Shown: in pieces, positions 1 through 5,816 of the stretch
Layout: each line of letters starts with the position of its first letter
How positions within the stretch are numbered: position 1 is the first letter of the stretch
NCBI GenBank assembly: GCA_946623295.1
Contig: CAMOQY010000011.1
Location: forward strand, 1 to 16,013
Direction: 5' to 3'
Origin: an uncultured Lachnospiraceae bacterium
GTDB lineage: Bacteria; Bacillota; Clostridia; Lachnospirales; Lachnospiraceae
DNA length: 16,013 nucleotides
Made by a program: the position numbers and the translations under genes
Notes under the pieces: generated by a model
Told to the model about the DNA's origin: nothing
The model's database searches: none
What the model saw: only the letters and a program-made list of their open reading frames with translations

Positions 1-184
1 GCATATTCGAGCCGCGAAGCTGCTTTGCGCTCTGCTCGCCGAGCACCCAGCGGACGGCGTCGGCGACATTGCTCTTGCCGCTGCCGTTGGGGCCGACTAT
101 TCCCATGATGCCCGGAGAAAACTCCAGGACAGTCTTATTCGCGAAAGATTTGAAGCCCTGGGCCTCGATCTTTTTAAGATACAT
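1..184 (-). CDS. smc: Chromosome segregation protein SMC, N-terminal fragment
   Basis: The first 61 codons of SMC are present; the gene runs off the left edge of the window. SMC is the ATPase core of the bacterial condensin (SMC-ScpAB) that compacts and segregates the chromosome. The visible part is the N-terminal half of the ATP-binding head: the start MYLKKIEAQGFKSFANKT is typical of the family, and the Walker A loop GPNGSGKSN lies at about residues 32-40, followed by AVRWVLGEQSAK. The ATG at 182-184 follows the rnc stop codon by three bases, so translation is probably coupled to rnc. The order acpP-rnc-smc is the classic Firmicutes arrangement. Identification is secure despite truncation; the hinge, coiled coil and C-terminal head lie outside the window. 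Confidence 0.96.
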   Translation of the reverse strand, partial: MYLKKIEAQGFKSFANKTVLEFSPGIMGIVGPNGSGKSNVADAVRWVLGEQSAKQLRGSNM

Positions 185-187
185 TAC

Positions 188-868
188 CTACCGTCCTTTT
201 AGTCTGAGTATGGCCTCATAAGCTGCCTTCTGTTCGGAAAGCTTTTTGGATCTGCCGCTTCCGCTCCCGAGTACTTTTCCTCCTACGGAAACCTCCGTGG
301 AAAAAACACGGTCATGATCGGGGCCGCTGCTCCCGGTGAGCTCGTAGCGAAGCTCGCCCAGAGCCTGACCCTGCACCATTTCCTGCAGGATGGTCTTACT
401 ATCGTAAAAGAGATGCCTTGTCTCAATATCCCTCATGACAAAGCGGTCGACGAATTCTTTTGCATTAGTAAATCCACTGTCCAGATAAATGGCGCCGATT
501 ATCGATTCGAGCGTGTCGGAAATAGATGAATCGCGATCGCTCCCTCCCGAGGCTATCTCACCCCGTCCCATACGCATGTATTCGCCTACGCCTATCTCTC
601 TCGCAACTTCCGCAAGCGCCTGCTCGCATACCAGGCTGGCTCTGATCTTGGTCATCTCGCCCTCGCTCTCGTGAGGGTAGTGCCTGTAGAGATAGTCGCT
701 GCTGGCAAGCTCGAGTACGGCGTCGCCGAGATACTCTATGCGCTCGTTGCAGTCCTCGTGGGAAAGGCCGTGCTCATTGACGTAGGAGCTGTGGGTCAGA
801 GCAAGGAGAAGAAGCGATTCGTCGCGGAATCTGTAACCTATTTTCTTTTGTAATCCGTCAAGTGACAT
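188..868 (-). CDS. rnc: Ribonuclease III
   Basis: Ribonuclease III cleaves double-stranded RNA in rRNA precursors and structured mRNAs. From the ATG at 866-868 the protein is 226 aa, normal for the family. The N-terminal nuclease domain carries the signature NERIEYLGD (residues 41-49), with E44 and D48 and the later D118/E121 (SDTLESIIGAIYLD) as the expected metal-binding acidic residues. A C-terminal dsRNA-binding domain covers about residues 157-225 (SKTILQEM ... SKKLSEQKAAYEAIL). The frame is open upstream to a TTG at 940, but that would overlap acpP and add a low-complexity tail. The ATG at 868 has GGAG five bases upstream and starts with a family-like N-terminus (MSLDGLQKKIGYRF), so I chose it. 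The gene lies between acpP and smc and is probably co-transcribed with both. A strong hairpin precedes its ribosome binding site. Confidence 0.96.
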   Translation of the reverse strand: MSLDGLQKKIGYRFRDESLLLLALTHSSYVNEHGLSHEDCNERIEYLGDAVLELASSDYLYRHYPHESEGEMTKIRASLVCEQALAEVAREIGVGEYMRMGRGEIASGGSDRDSSISDTLESIIGAIYLDSGFTNAKEFVDRFVMRDIETRHLFYDSKTILQEMVQGQALGELRYELTGSSGPDHDRVFSTEVSVGGKVLGSGSGRSKKLSEQKAAYEAILRLKGR

Positions 869-884
869 TTTTTCTCCGAAAAGC

Positions 885-911
885 GGGGAGCCGGCGTCAG
901 CCGGTCTCCCC
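885..911 (-). promoter_or_regulatory. Strong RNA hairpin between acpP and rnc
   Basis: In the minus-strand transcript, GGGGAG and CCGGC (with one bulged A between them) pair with GCCGG and CTCCCC around a TGAC loop. This gives an 11-bp, almost all G-C stem. It begins 10 bases after the acpP stop codon and is followed by GCTTTTC and then directly by the rnc Shine-Dalgarno sequence (GGAG, about 8 bases after the stem). Only four T residues follow, so it is at best a weak terminator or attenuator. It could instead protect the 3' end of a processed acpP mRNA, or act as an RNase III target for autoregulation. The pairing is seen in the sequence; the role is inferred. Confidence 0.6.
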
Positions 912-920
912 TGCCTCTGA

Positions 921-1151
921 TCAGACCCCGAGTTTTTCAAGCTGTTCTATGGCGTCTCCCACCGTAACGATAGCCTCAGCGGCCTCGTCAGGCACCTGGA
1001 TCCCGAGCATATCCTCAAGATTCATGATGATCTCGACTCTGTCGAGTGAATCGGCACCGAGATCCTTTTCAAACTCCTTTTCCGGCGTAACGTCGTCCGG
1101 ACTGATCTGAAGTACATTTGCAATAGCTTCCTTGACCTTCTGAATGTCCAT
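921..1151 (-). CDS. acpP: Acyl carrier protein
   Basis: Acyl carrier protein holds growing acyl chains on a phosphopantetheine arm during type II fatty acid synthesis in the cytosol, and passes acyl groups to PlsX. From the ATG at 1149-1151 it is 76 aa, acidic and helical, as expected. The modification site is Ser35 in DLGADSLDRVEI. The frame is open further upstream, but this ATG gives the standard family length and has a strong Shine-Dalgarno sequence (AAGGAGG, about 6 bases away) lying in the end of plsX. The plsX stop and this ATG are one base apart, so the two are translationally linked. A stable hairpin follows the stop codon. Confidence 0.97.
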   Translation of the reverse strand: MDIQKVKEAIANVLQISPDDVTPEKEFEKDLGADSLDRVEIIMNLEDMLGIQVPDEAAEAIVTVGDAIEQLEKLGV

Positions 1152-1152
1152 G

Positions 1153-2181
1153 TCAATCCTCCTTGCTTTCGCTTGAAGCGCCGAGCGCTCCCGCAACTTT
1201 ATTCACGATATCTTTTTCAACGAAAGTAACTGTCTGCATGAGCGTATTGGCGATCTGCTTGCGCGTGGAATTGCCGTGGGCCTTTACCACCAGTCCTTTC
1301 AGACCGAGCAGAGGCGCGCCGCCGTATTCGCTTGCGTCGAGCTTTTTGAGCGTGCCCTTAAGCGCGGGCTTTATGAGCGCGCCGCCGATCTTTGAACGGA
1401 GCGAGCTGTAGAGAGCCTCTTTTATCATTCCGATCAGCGCGCCGCCCGTGCCCTCGTAGAGCTTCAGGATCACGTTTCCTACGAAAGCGTCGCAGACGAT
1501 AACGTCGGCTTCGCCGTAGGGAATGCTGCGGGCCTCGATATTTCCGATAAAATTGATGCCCTCCGTCTCCTTAAGCAGCTCGTAGGTCTCCTTGACGAGC
1601 GCGTTGCCCTTTTCCTCTTCGACTCCTACGTTTACGAGGCCGACTCTCGGGGACTTCACGCCGAGGATATTTTCCATGTAAAGGGAGCCCATAACGGCAA
1701 ACTGTCTGAGATTTCCGGGTCTGGCATCCATATTCGCGCCGCTGTCGATCAGCAGGGCAAGTCCCTTTGCGGTGGGGAATACGACTCCTATGGGCGTGCG
1801 GTCAACGCCGCGCACACGGCCCACCACGAGCTGTCCTCCAACAAGGACCGCGCCGGTACTGCCAGCTGAAACAAAGCCGTCGGCCCCGCCGTTTTTAACA
1901 AGATTCATACCGACGACGATGGACGAGTCCTTTTTGTGTCTGATAGCTGCTACGGGAGGCTCGGACATCTCTATCACCTCAGATGCGGGAACGATCTCCA
2001 GCCTGTCATGATCATATTCCTGTCCCTCCAGGAAAGGCGCTATCGCCGCGGGATCGCCCACGAGCTTTACGCACAGGCTATCGGATCTCTTGAGGCCGTC
2101 AAGCGCCCCGAGCACTATCTCCCCGGGAGCGTTGTCTCCGCCCATGGCATCGAGTGCAACGACTATCCTTTTGTCTGACAT
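1153..2181 (-). CDS. plsX: Phosphate acyltransferase PlsX
   Basis: PlsX converts acyl-ACP and phosphate to acyl-phosphate, the donor that PlsY uses to acylate glycerol-3-phosphate at the start of phospholipid synthesis. The protein is 342 aa, within the usual range. It opens with the family motif VALDAMGGDNAP (the position after GGD is often His; here it is Asn) and has the glycine-rich SAGSTGAVLVGG and the DSGANMDARP segments typical of PlsX. The ATG at 2179-2181 is preceded by AGAGGTG about 6 bases upstream. It is the first gene of the plsX-acpP-rnc-smc unit and has its own promoter just upstream. The common upstream neighbours of plsX (yceD-rpmF, fapR) are absent; mtaB is there instead. 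Confidence 0.96.
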   Translation of the reverse strand: MSDKRIVVALDAMGGDNAPGEIVLGALDGLKRSDSLCVKLVGDPAAIAPFLEGQEYDHDRLEIVPASEVIEMSEPPVAAIRHKKDSSIVVGMNLVKNGGADGFVSAGSTGAVLVGGQLVVGRVRGVDRTPIGVVFPTAKGLALLIDSGANMDARPGNLRQFAVMGSLYMENILGVKSPRVGLVNVGVEEEKGNALVKETYELLKETEGINFIGNIEARSIPYGEADVIVCDAFVGNVILKLYEGTGGALIGMIKEALYSSLRSKIGGALIKPALKGTLKKLDASEYGGAPLLGLKGLVVKAHGNSTRKQIANTLMQTVTFVEKDIVNKVAGALGASSESKED

Positions 2182-2216
2182 TTTGTCACCTCTTAAAAGT
2201 AAAAATTAACTGATTT

Positions 2217-2245
2217 ATTATACAAAATTACTGTTCATAAATCAA
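2217..2245 (-). promoter_or_regulatory. Promoter of plsX-acpP-rnc-smc
   Basis: Read on the minus strand, TTGATT (2240-2245) and a perfect TATAAT (2217-2222) are separated by 17 bases, a housekeeping sigma-factor pattern. The -35 hexamer overlaps the last codons of mtaB and the start point would fall near 2210, about 28 bases before the plsX ATG. The unit can therefore be expressed independently of mtaB. No terminator is visible between the genes, so read-through from mtaB is also possible. Confidence 0.72.
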
Positions 2246-3520
2246 ATACTTTGTCTCTCCGCCGGGTACACAGTCTATGAAATCTCCGGGGCAAAGGTCC
2301 TCTCCCTTTACGAGGAACCGCACGTATTCGGGATTGTATCCCGTAAGATATTCCTCTCCTTCGCGGATCTCCTTTTCCTCGAGGAGGACCCTCGATGCGT
2401 GATCGCGGTAATACGCCGCAAATGATGCTCTGTGGCGCGCCGACATCTCAAGCAGTATATTGCTGCGTTCCTCGGCGATATCCGGCGGCACTCTCCCGGG
2501 CAGGCGTTCCGCAGCGGTCCCGGCGCGGAGCGAGTACTTAAATACGTGCATCTCGTAGAGATCGATCTTTTCGAGGAAAACCGCCGTCTGCTCAAATTCT
2601 TCGCTGCTCTCGCCCGGAAAGCCTACGATCACGTCCGTGGTTATGGCCGGGTGCTCGTACGTGTCTCTCAGCAGCTCACAGCCGAGCGCGTACTCCTCCG
2701 TGGAATAATGCCTGTTCATCCGGCGCAGCGTCGCGTCGCACCCGCTCTGCAGCGAAAGATGAAAATGCGGACAGAGCTTGTCGAAAGAAGCGATCGCGGA
2801 TACGAACCGTGGCGTGATGATCCTCGGCTCCAGAGAGCCGAGCCTTATCCTTCCGTCGCCTATGACGCGGCTTACCGCATCTATCAGATCCAGAAGGGGC
2901 GGGCCCATCTGCGCCGCACCGCCGTCAGTTCCGTAGGAGCTCAGATGTATTCCGGTAAGGACGACCTCGCGGCAGCCTTTGTCCGCGAGCCTTTTTACCT
3001 CCTCGCAAACGCTCTCCGTTTTTCTGCTCCTGACCCTTCCTCTTACGTAGGGGATCAGGCAGTAGCTGCAGAACTGGTTGCAGCCATCCTGGACCTTTAG
3101 AAAAGCCCTTGTATGAAGAGCAGTATCGTCTACATACAGCTCCTCAAACTCCCTGACATTTCCGATGTCGCAGGTGCGGCTCTCCATGGCAGTCACGAGC
3201 TCGTAGATCTTTGATTTTTCATCGTTTCCGACAATGATATCTATTGCAGGATCACTCTGGCACCTCGCCGGATCCGCCTGCACGTAGCAGCCCGCCGCAA
3301 CCACTACCGCGTCGGGATTGAGCTTTTTGGCCCGGTGGAGCATCTGGCGCGACTTGCGGTCGGCGATCCCGGTGACCGTACATGTATTGACGATACAGAC
3401 ATCCGCGGGCTCGTCAAAATCCACGAGCAGATATCCATGATCGGTAAACTGCCTGATCATGGCCTCTGTCTCATATGAATTCACCTTGCAGCCAAGGTTG
3501 TGAAAGGATACTTTTTTCAT
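2228..3520 (-). CDS. mtaB: tRNA N6-threonylcarbamoyladenosine(37) methylthiotransferase MtaB
   Basis: MtaB is a radical-SAM enzyme that adds a methylthio group to t6A37 of ANN-decoding tRNAs, giving ms2t6A. The 430-aa protein has the full architecture. The N-terminal MTTase domain has three cluster-binding cysteines, C11 (NLGCKVN), C47 (NTCTVT) and C78 (AGCYVQ). The radical-SAM triad CNQFCSYC follows (C147, C151, C154), and a C-terminal TRAM-like domain for tRNA binding covers about residues 375-430. The NLGCKVNSYETE start marks MtaB rather than RimO or MiaB. It is divergent from the HPr-like gene; its -10 appears to overlap that gene's promoter. The Shine-Dalgarno sequence (GGACGG) is weak and lies beside a perfect palindrome. 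In many Firmicutes mtaB follows prmA-rsmE; here rsmE is nearby but not adjacent, and prmA is not seen. Confidence 0.95.
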   Translation of the reverse strand: MKKVSFHNLGCKVNSYETEAMIRQFTDHGYLLVDFDEPADVCIVNTCTVTGIADRKSRQMLHRAKKLNPDAVVVAAGCYVQADPARCQSDPAIDIIVGNDEKSKIYELVTAMESRTCDIGNVREFEELYVDDTALHTRAFLKVQDGCNQFCSYCLIPYVRGRVRSRKTESVCEEVKRLADKGCREVVLTGIHLSSYGTDGGAAQMGPPLLDLIDAVSRVIGDGRIRLGSLEPRIITPRFVSAIASFDKLCPHFHLSLQSGCDATLRRMNRHYSTEEYALGCELLRDTYEHPAITTDVIVGFPGESSEEFEQTAVFLEKIDLYEMHVFKYSLRAGTAAERLPGRVPPDIAEERSNILLEMSARHRASFAAYYRDHASRVLLEEKEIREGEEYLTGYNPEYVRFLVKGEDLCPGDFIDCVPGGETKYLIYEQ

Positions 3521-3528
3521 GAACCGTC

Positions 3529-3540
3529 CGGGAATTCCCG
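3529..3540. repeat. 12-bp perfect palindrome in the mtaB leader
   Basis: CGGGAATTCCCG is a perfect inverted repeat 9-20 bases upstream of the mtaB start codon and 8 bases upstream of the HPr-like gene's -35. It could be an operator shared by the divergent genes, or affect mtaB translation through a short hairpin. About four perfect 12-bp palindromes are expected by chance in 16 kb, so only the location makes it notable. Confidence 0.3.
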
Positions 3541-3554
3541 TCTTTCTATTGACA

Positions 3555-3565
3555 TTTTTTTTTTT
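3555..3565 (+). repeat. Homopolymer T11 inside the promoter spacer
   Basis: Eleven T residues lie immediately after the -35 hexamer of the HPr-like gene. The tract is entirely inside the 17-bp spacer, so any change in its length would change the -35/-10 spacing. On the other strand it is an A11 run near the predicted mtaB transcription start (about 3563). Confidence 0.85.
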
Positions 3566-3569
3566 CTAA

Positions 3570-3575
3570 ATTATG
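3570..3575 (-). promoter_or_regulatory. Possible -10 element for mtaB, overlapping the divergent promoter
   Basis: On the minus strand CATAAT overlaps the plus-strand TATGAT by four bases, giving a nearly symmetric, bidirectional -10 region. No good -35 is present at 17 bases (GGTTAA), so this is a tentative and probably weak promoter. A start near 3563 would put the A11 run at the beginning of the mtaB leader, about 43 bases before its start codon. Confidence 0.35.
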
Positions 3576-3615
3576 ATTTCAGAAAAAGTTTATTAACCGA
3601 AGGGAGTTCAAATAT

Positions 3616-3846
3616 ATGAAAACATTCAACATCAGCCTTAATTCAATTGACAAGGTCAAGGGCTTTGTCGACACCATCTGCCGTTTCAACGGTGATTTCG
3701 ATCTTATTTCCGGACGTTACGTCATCGACGCAAAGTCGATCATGGGCATATTCAGTCTCGATCTTTCAAAGCCGATCGAGCTTGCAGTCCACTCCGATGA
3801 GGAAGCCGACGCCGTCAAGGAAGCGCTCAAGGCCTTTATCATCTGA
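3616..3846 (+). CDS. HPr-like protein without the phosphocarrier histidine
   Basis: This 76-aa protein aligns along its whole length with HPr, the histidine phosphocarrier of the sugar phosphotransferase system. The best-kept stretch is DAKSIMGIFSLDLSKP (residues 38-53), matching the HPr LKSIMGVMSL region, so Ser41 corresponds to regulatory Ser46. The catalytic GIHARPA segment is absent: aligning without gaps back from the serine motif, Ser10 takes the place of His15 and Asp12 that of Arg17. The protein contains only one histidine, near the C-terminus (AVHSDEE). It therefore should not relay phosphate from EI to EII. By analogy with Crh of Bacillus it could act only through serine phosphorylation by HPr kinase, but that is inference. 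It is a single-gene unit with a near-consensus promoter, a good ribosome binding site and a strong terminator, and is the only plus-strand gene here. I do not assign a function. Confidence 0.9.
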   Translation: MKTFNISLNSIDKVKGFVDTICRFNGDFDLISGRYVIDAKSIMGIFSLDLSKPIELAVHSDEEADAVKEALKAFII

Positions 3847-3862
3847 TCGCAACGCCGAATGC

Positions 3863-3888
3863 AGCCTGCCGCAAGGCAGGCTTTTTTT
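3863..3888 (+). terminator. Rho-independent terminator of the HPr-like gene
   Basis: AGCCTGCC (3863-3870), a GCAA tetraloop and GGCAGGCT (3875-3882) form a perfect 8-bp stem, running straight into seven T residues (3882-3888). It starts 16 bases after the stop codon. The T run overlaps the stop codon (3887-3889) of the convergent thiI gene. On the minus strand the hairpin is not followed by a T run, so it should not efficiently stop thiI transcripts. Confidence 0.92.
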
Positions 3889-5068
3889 ATCCGACTTTTA
3901 CTATCTCCGCGCCGTCGATGGCCCTTGCAACCATCTCAGTCATGTCCCCGAGCTTAAGCTCGGACTTTTCGATCACTGAGAGCAGCGGCTTTGTCACGGG
4001 ATGCTTTGCGACGAATATCGTGCAGCAATCCTCATAGGGAAGTATCGACGTCTCATACGCTCCGATCTTTTCGGAGATCGCCACTATATCCATCTTGTCA
4101 AAAGCTATCAGCGGACGGAATACCGGCATGGTGCAGACGGCGTTGGTACAGACAAGGCTCTGTACTGTCTGGGAAGCTACCTGGCCTATGCTCTCGCCGG
4201 TGATGAGCGCCTGGCAGCCGTCCTTTTCCGCCAGCATCTGCGCTATCCGCATCATATACCTGCGCATGATGATGGTCAGCTCATCATGCGGACAGGTCTG
4301 ATATATATACATCTGTATCTCGGTAAAATTGACGATATGAAGCTTGATCGGCCCGGAGTATGCGGATACGATCCGCGCCAGCTCCACGACCTTTTCCTTT
4401 GCCTGCTCGCCGGTATACGGCGGAGCGTGAAAATACACCGCTTCCAGCTCCATGCCTCTCTTGGAGCACATCCATCCGGCGACCGGGCTGTCGATGCCGC
4501 CCGAGAGAAGCAGCATTCCCGTGCCGTTGCTTCCTACGGGCATGCCGCCGGGTCCCGGGATGCTCTCGCTGTAAAGGTTGATCTCGTTGTCGCGGATCTC
4601 CACATATATACCGACATCGGGCTCATGCACATCGACGGTGAGTCCGGGATATGCCGCAAGGATAGCCTCGCCGAGCTGCGCGGCTATCTCCATTGAATCG
4701 AGCGGGTAGTTTTTGCGCGTTCTGCGGGCAAAAACCTTGAACGAGAAATCCTTTTTTTCGTACGCTTCGTCCACAAAGGCGATCACGCTGCCGCAAAGCT
4801 TTTCAAATCCCTCGTCCGCAAGCTGAACGAGCGGGCATATGGAAGAAATACCAAAGACCCTGCCCATGGCCTGCACAGCCTGATCCATGTCATATTCGCC
4901 CTCGCAGATGACGTAGATACGCCCCACGCTCTTGGTAACTCTGAAAGAGCCCTCTACGGGGCGCAGAGCGGCCCTCAGCCTGCTCATCAGCTGATCTTCA
5001 AATATGTATCTGTTTTTTCCCTTGACGCCGATCTCGGCGTACTTGATAAGAAAAGCGCTGTAGTGCAT
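3887..5068 (-). CDS. thiI: tRNA 4-thiouridine synthase ThiI (short form)
   Basis: ThiI adenylates U8 of tRNA and replaces its oxygen with sulfur from a cysteine desulfurase, giving s4U8; in some bacteria it also supplies sulfur for thiamine synthesis. The 393-aa protein has an N-terminal ferredoxin-like and THUMP region (about 1-165) and a PP-loop adenylating domain with SGGIDS at 189-194. The conserved ILPYEDCC motif follows, C348/C349 including the expected catalytic cysteine. There is no C-terminal rhodanese domain, as is usual in Firmicutes, so a dedicated desulfurase should donate sulfur directly. That partner is often adjacent but is not in this window. The ATG at 5068 lies three bases after the rsmE stop, with AGAGG in the rsmE tail as ribosome binding site, so the genes are coupled. 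It converges on the HPr-like gene. Confidence 0.95.
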   Translation of the reverse strand: MHYSAFLIKYAEIGVKGKNRYIFEDQLMSRLRAALRPVEGSFRVTKSVGRIYVICEGEYDMDQAVQAMGRVFGISSICPLVQLADEGFEKLCGSVIAFVDEAYEKKDFSFKVFARRTRKNYPLDSMEIAAQLGEAILAAYPGLTVDVHEPDVGIYVEIRDNEINLYSESIPGPGGMPVGSNGTGMLLLSGGIDSPVAGWMCSKRGMELEAVYFHAPPYTGEQAKEKVVELARIVSAYSGPIKLHIVNFTEIQMYIYQTCPHDELTIIMRRYMMRIAQMLAEKDGCQALITGESIGQVASQTVQSLVCTNAVCTMPVFRPLIAFDKMDIVAISEKIGAYETSILPYEDCCTIFVAKHPVTKPLLSVIEKSELKLGDMTEMVARAIDGAEIVKVG

Positions 5069-5071
5069 ATC

Positions 5072-5815
5072 TTAACCTCTGTGATTGATTTCGTCGGTAA
5101 GCATCAGGAAAGCGATAAGCGCCGGGCCCGCGGTCTCCGTACGCAGTATTCTTCTGCCAAGCGAGACCTCGACCGCTCCGGCGGAGCGCGCCATAGCTAT
5201 CTCGTTTTCACTAAAGCCCCCCTCCGGTCCGATAAAGACCGATAACCTGGCGGTCTTTCCCATATTCGCGGCAACCTCCGCAAGGCTGTCCATTCCGTCT
5301 GCTTTTTCGTAGGGGACGACGATGAGACTTCCCGCCGCATCCGTCAGGGCATCCCGGTATGTCATGACGGGAAAGACCTCAGGCACGACGCTTCTCCCGC
5401 TCTGCTCGGCCGCGCTCTGCGCTATACTCTGCCAGCGTTTCAGGCGCGAAGCGAGCTTACCGGGATCGGGCCGCGCTACGCAGCGCTCCATCAGGACGGG
5501 AACGATCCGTGCGGCGCCAAGCTCCACGGATTTCTGGATGATGCTTTCTAATTTGTCGCCCTTGGGAAAGCCCTGGTAGAGTGTGATTTCCGCGGAAAGC
5601 TCCGTTTCGGGAGCAGGCCCGAGCACTTTCAGATGAGTCGATGCGGACTCAAACGAAGTGATCCTGCAGAAAAAAGGCGATCCGTCGCCTCCGGTGACCA
5701 CCACCGTGTCGCCGGTCCTCATCCGAAGAACGTTTTTGATATGATTGTGATCGGCTCCGCTGATGCTGATTTCAGCATTTTCAAGCAGCGTACCGTCTGT
5801 GAAAAAATGATACAT
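5072..5815 (-). CDS. rsmE: 16S rRNA (uracil(1498)-N3)-methyltransferase RsmE
   Basis: RsmE methylates N3 of U1498 in 16S rRNA of the 30S subunit, using S-adenosylmethionine. From the ATG at 5813-5815 it is 247 aa, the usual size, and starts like the family (MYHFFTDG). An N-terminal PUA-like domain (about 1-70, HIKNVLRMRTGD) precedes a SPOUT methyltransferase domain. That domain has the characteristic IGPEGGF (195-201) and LGRRILRTETA (219-229), which form the trefoil-knot SAM site. The frame is open 25 codons further upstream, but that would overlap the lipoprotein gene and add no family sequence. The chosen ATG is one base from the upstream stop (TGAGATG) and lacks a clear Shine-Dalgarno sequence, suggesting translational coupling. 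thiI follows after three bases. Confidence 0.95.
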   Translation of the reverse strand: MYHFFTDGTLLENAEISISGADHNHIKNVLRMRTGDTVVVTGGDGSPFFCRITSFESASTHLKVLGPAPETELSAEITLYQGFPKGDKLESIIQKSVELGAARIVPVLMERCVARPDPGKLASRLKRWQSIAQSAAEQSGRSVVPEVFPVMTYRDALTDAAGSLIVVPYEKADGMDSLAEVAANMGKTARLSVFIGPEGGFSENEIAMARSAGAVEVSLGRRILRTETAGPALIAFLMLTDEINHRG

Positions 5816-5816
5816 C

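Larger units (their letters stand above)
3549..3577 (+). promoter_or_regulatory. Near-consensus promoter of the HPr-like gene
   Basis: A perfect TTGACA (3549-3554), a 17-base spacer and TATGAT (3572-3577, one mismatch from TATAAT) form a close match to the housekeeping promoter consensus. The spacer starts with eleven consecutive T residues. The start point would be near 3584, leaving a leader of about 32 bases with the Shine-Dalgarno sequence GAAGGGAG nine bases before the ATG. This points to strong constitutive expression. Confidence 0.85.

Noticed and set aside
869..940. Upstream TTG start for rnc giving a 250-aa protein
   Set aside because: It would overlap the acpP end and cross the hairpin, and it adds a Gly/Ser/Asp-rich tail unlike RNase III; the ATG at 868 has a proper ribosome binding site.
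2182..2227. A terminator between mtaB and plsX
   Set aside because: The gap is AT-rich with no stable hairpin; it holds the plsX promoter and leader instead.
4001..4696. Plus-strand open frame (231 codons) opposite thiI
   Set aside because: It is antisense to thiI and lacks any supporting signal; the same holds for the frames opposite mtaB (2432-3100) and trmK/dnaG (12740-13378).
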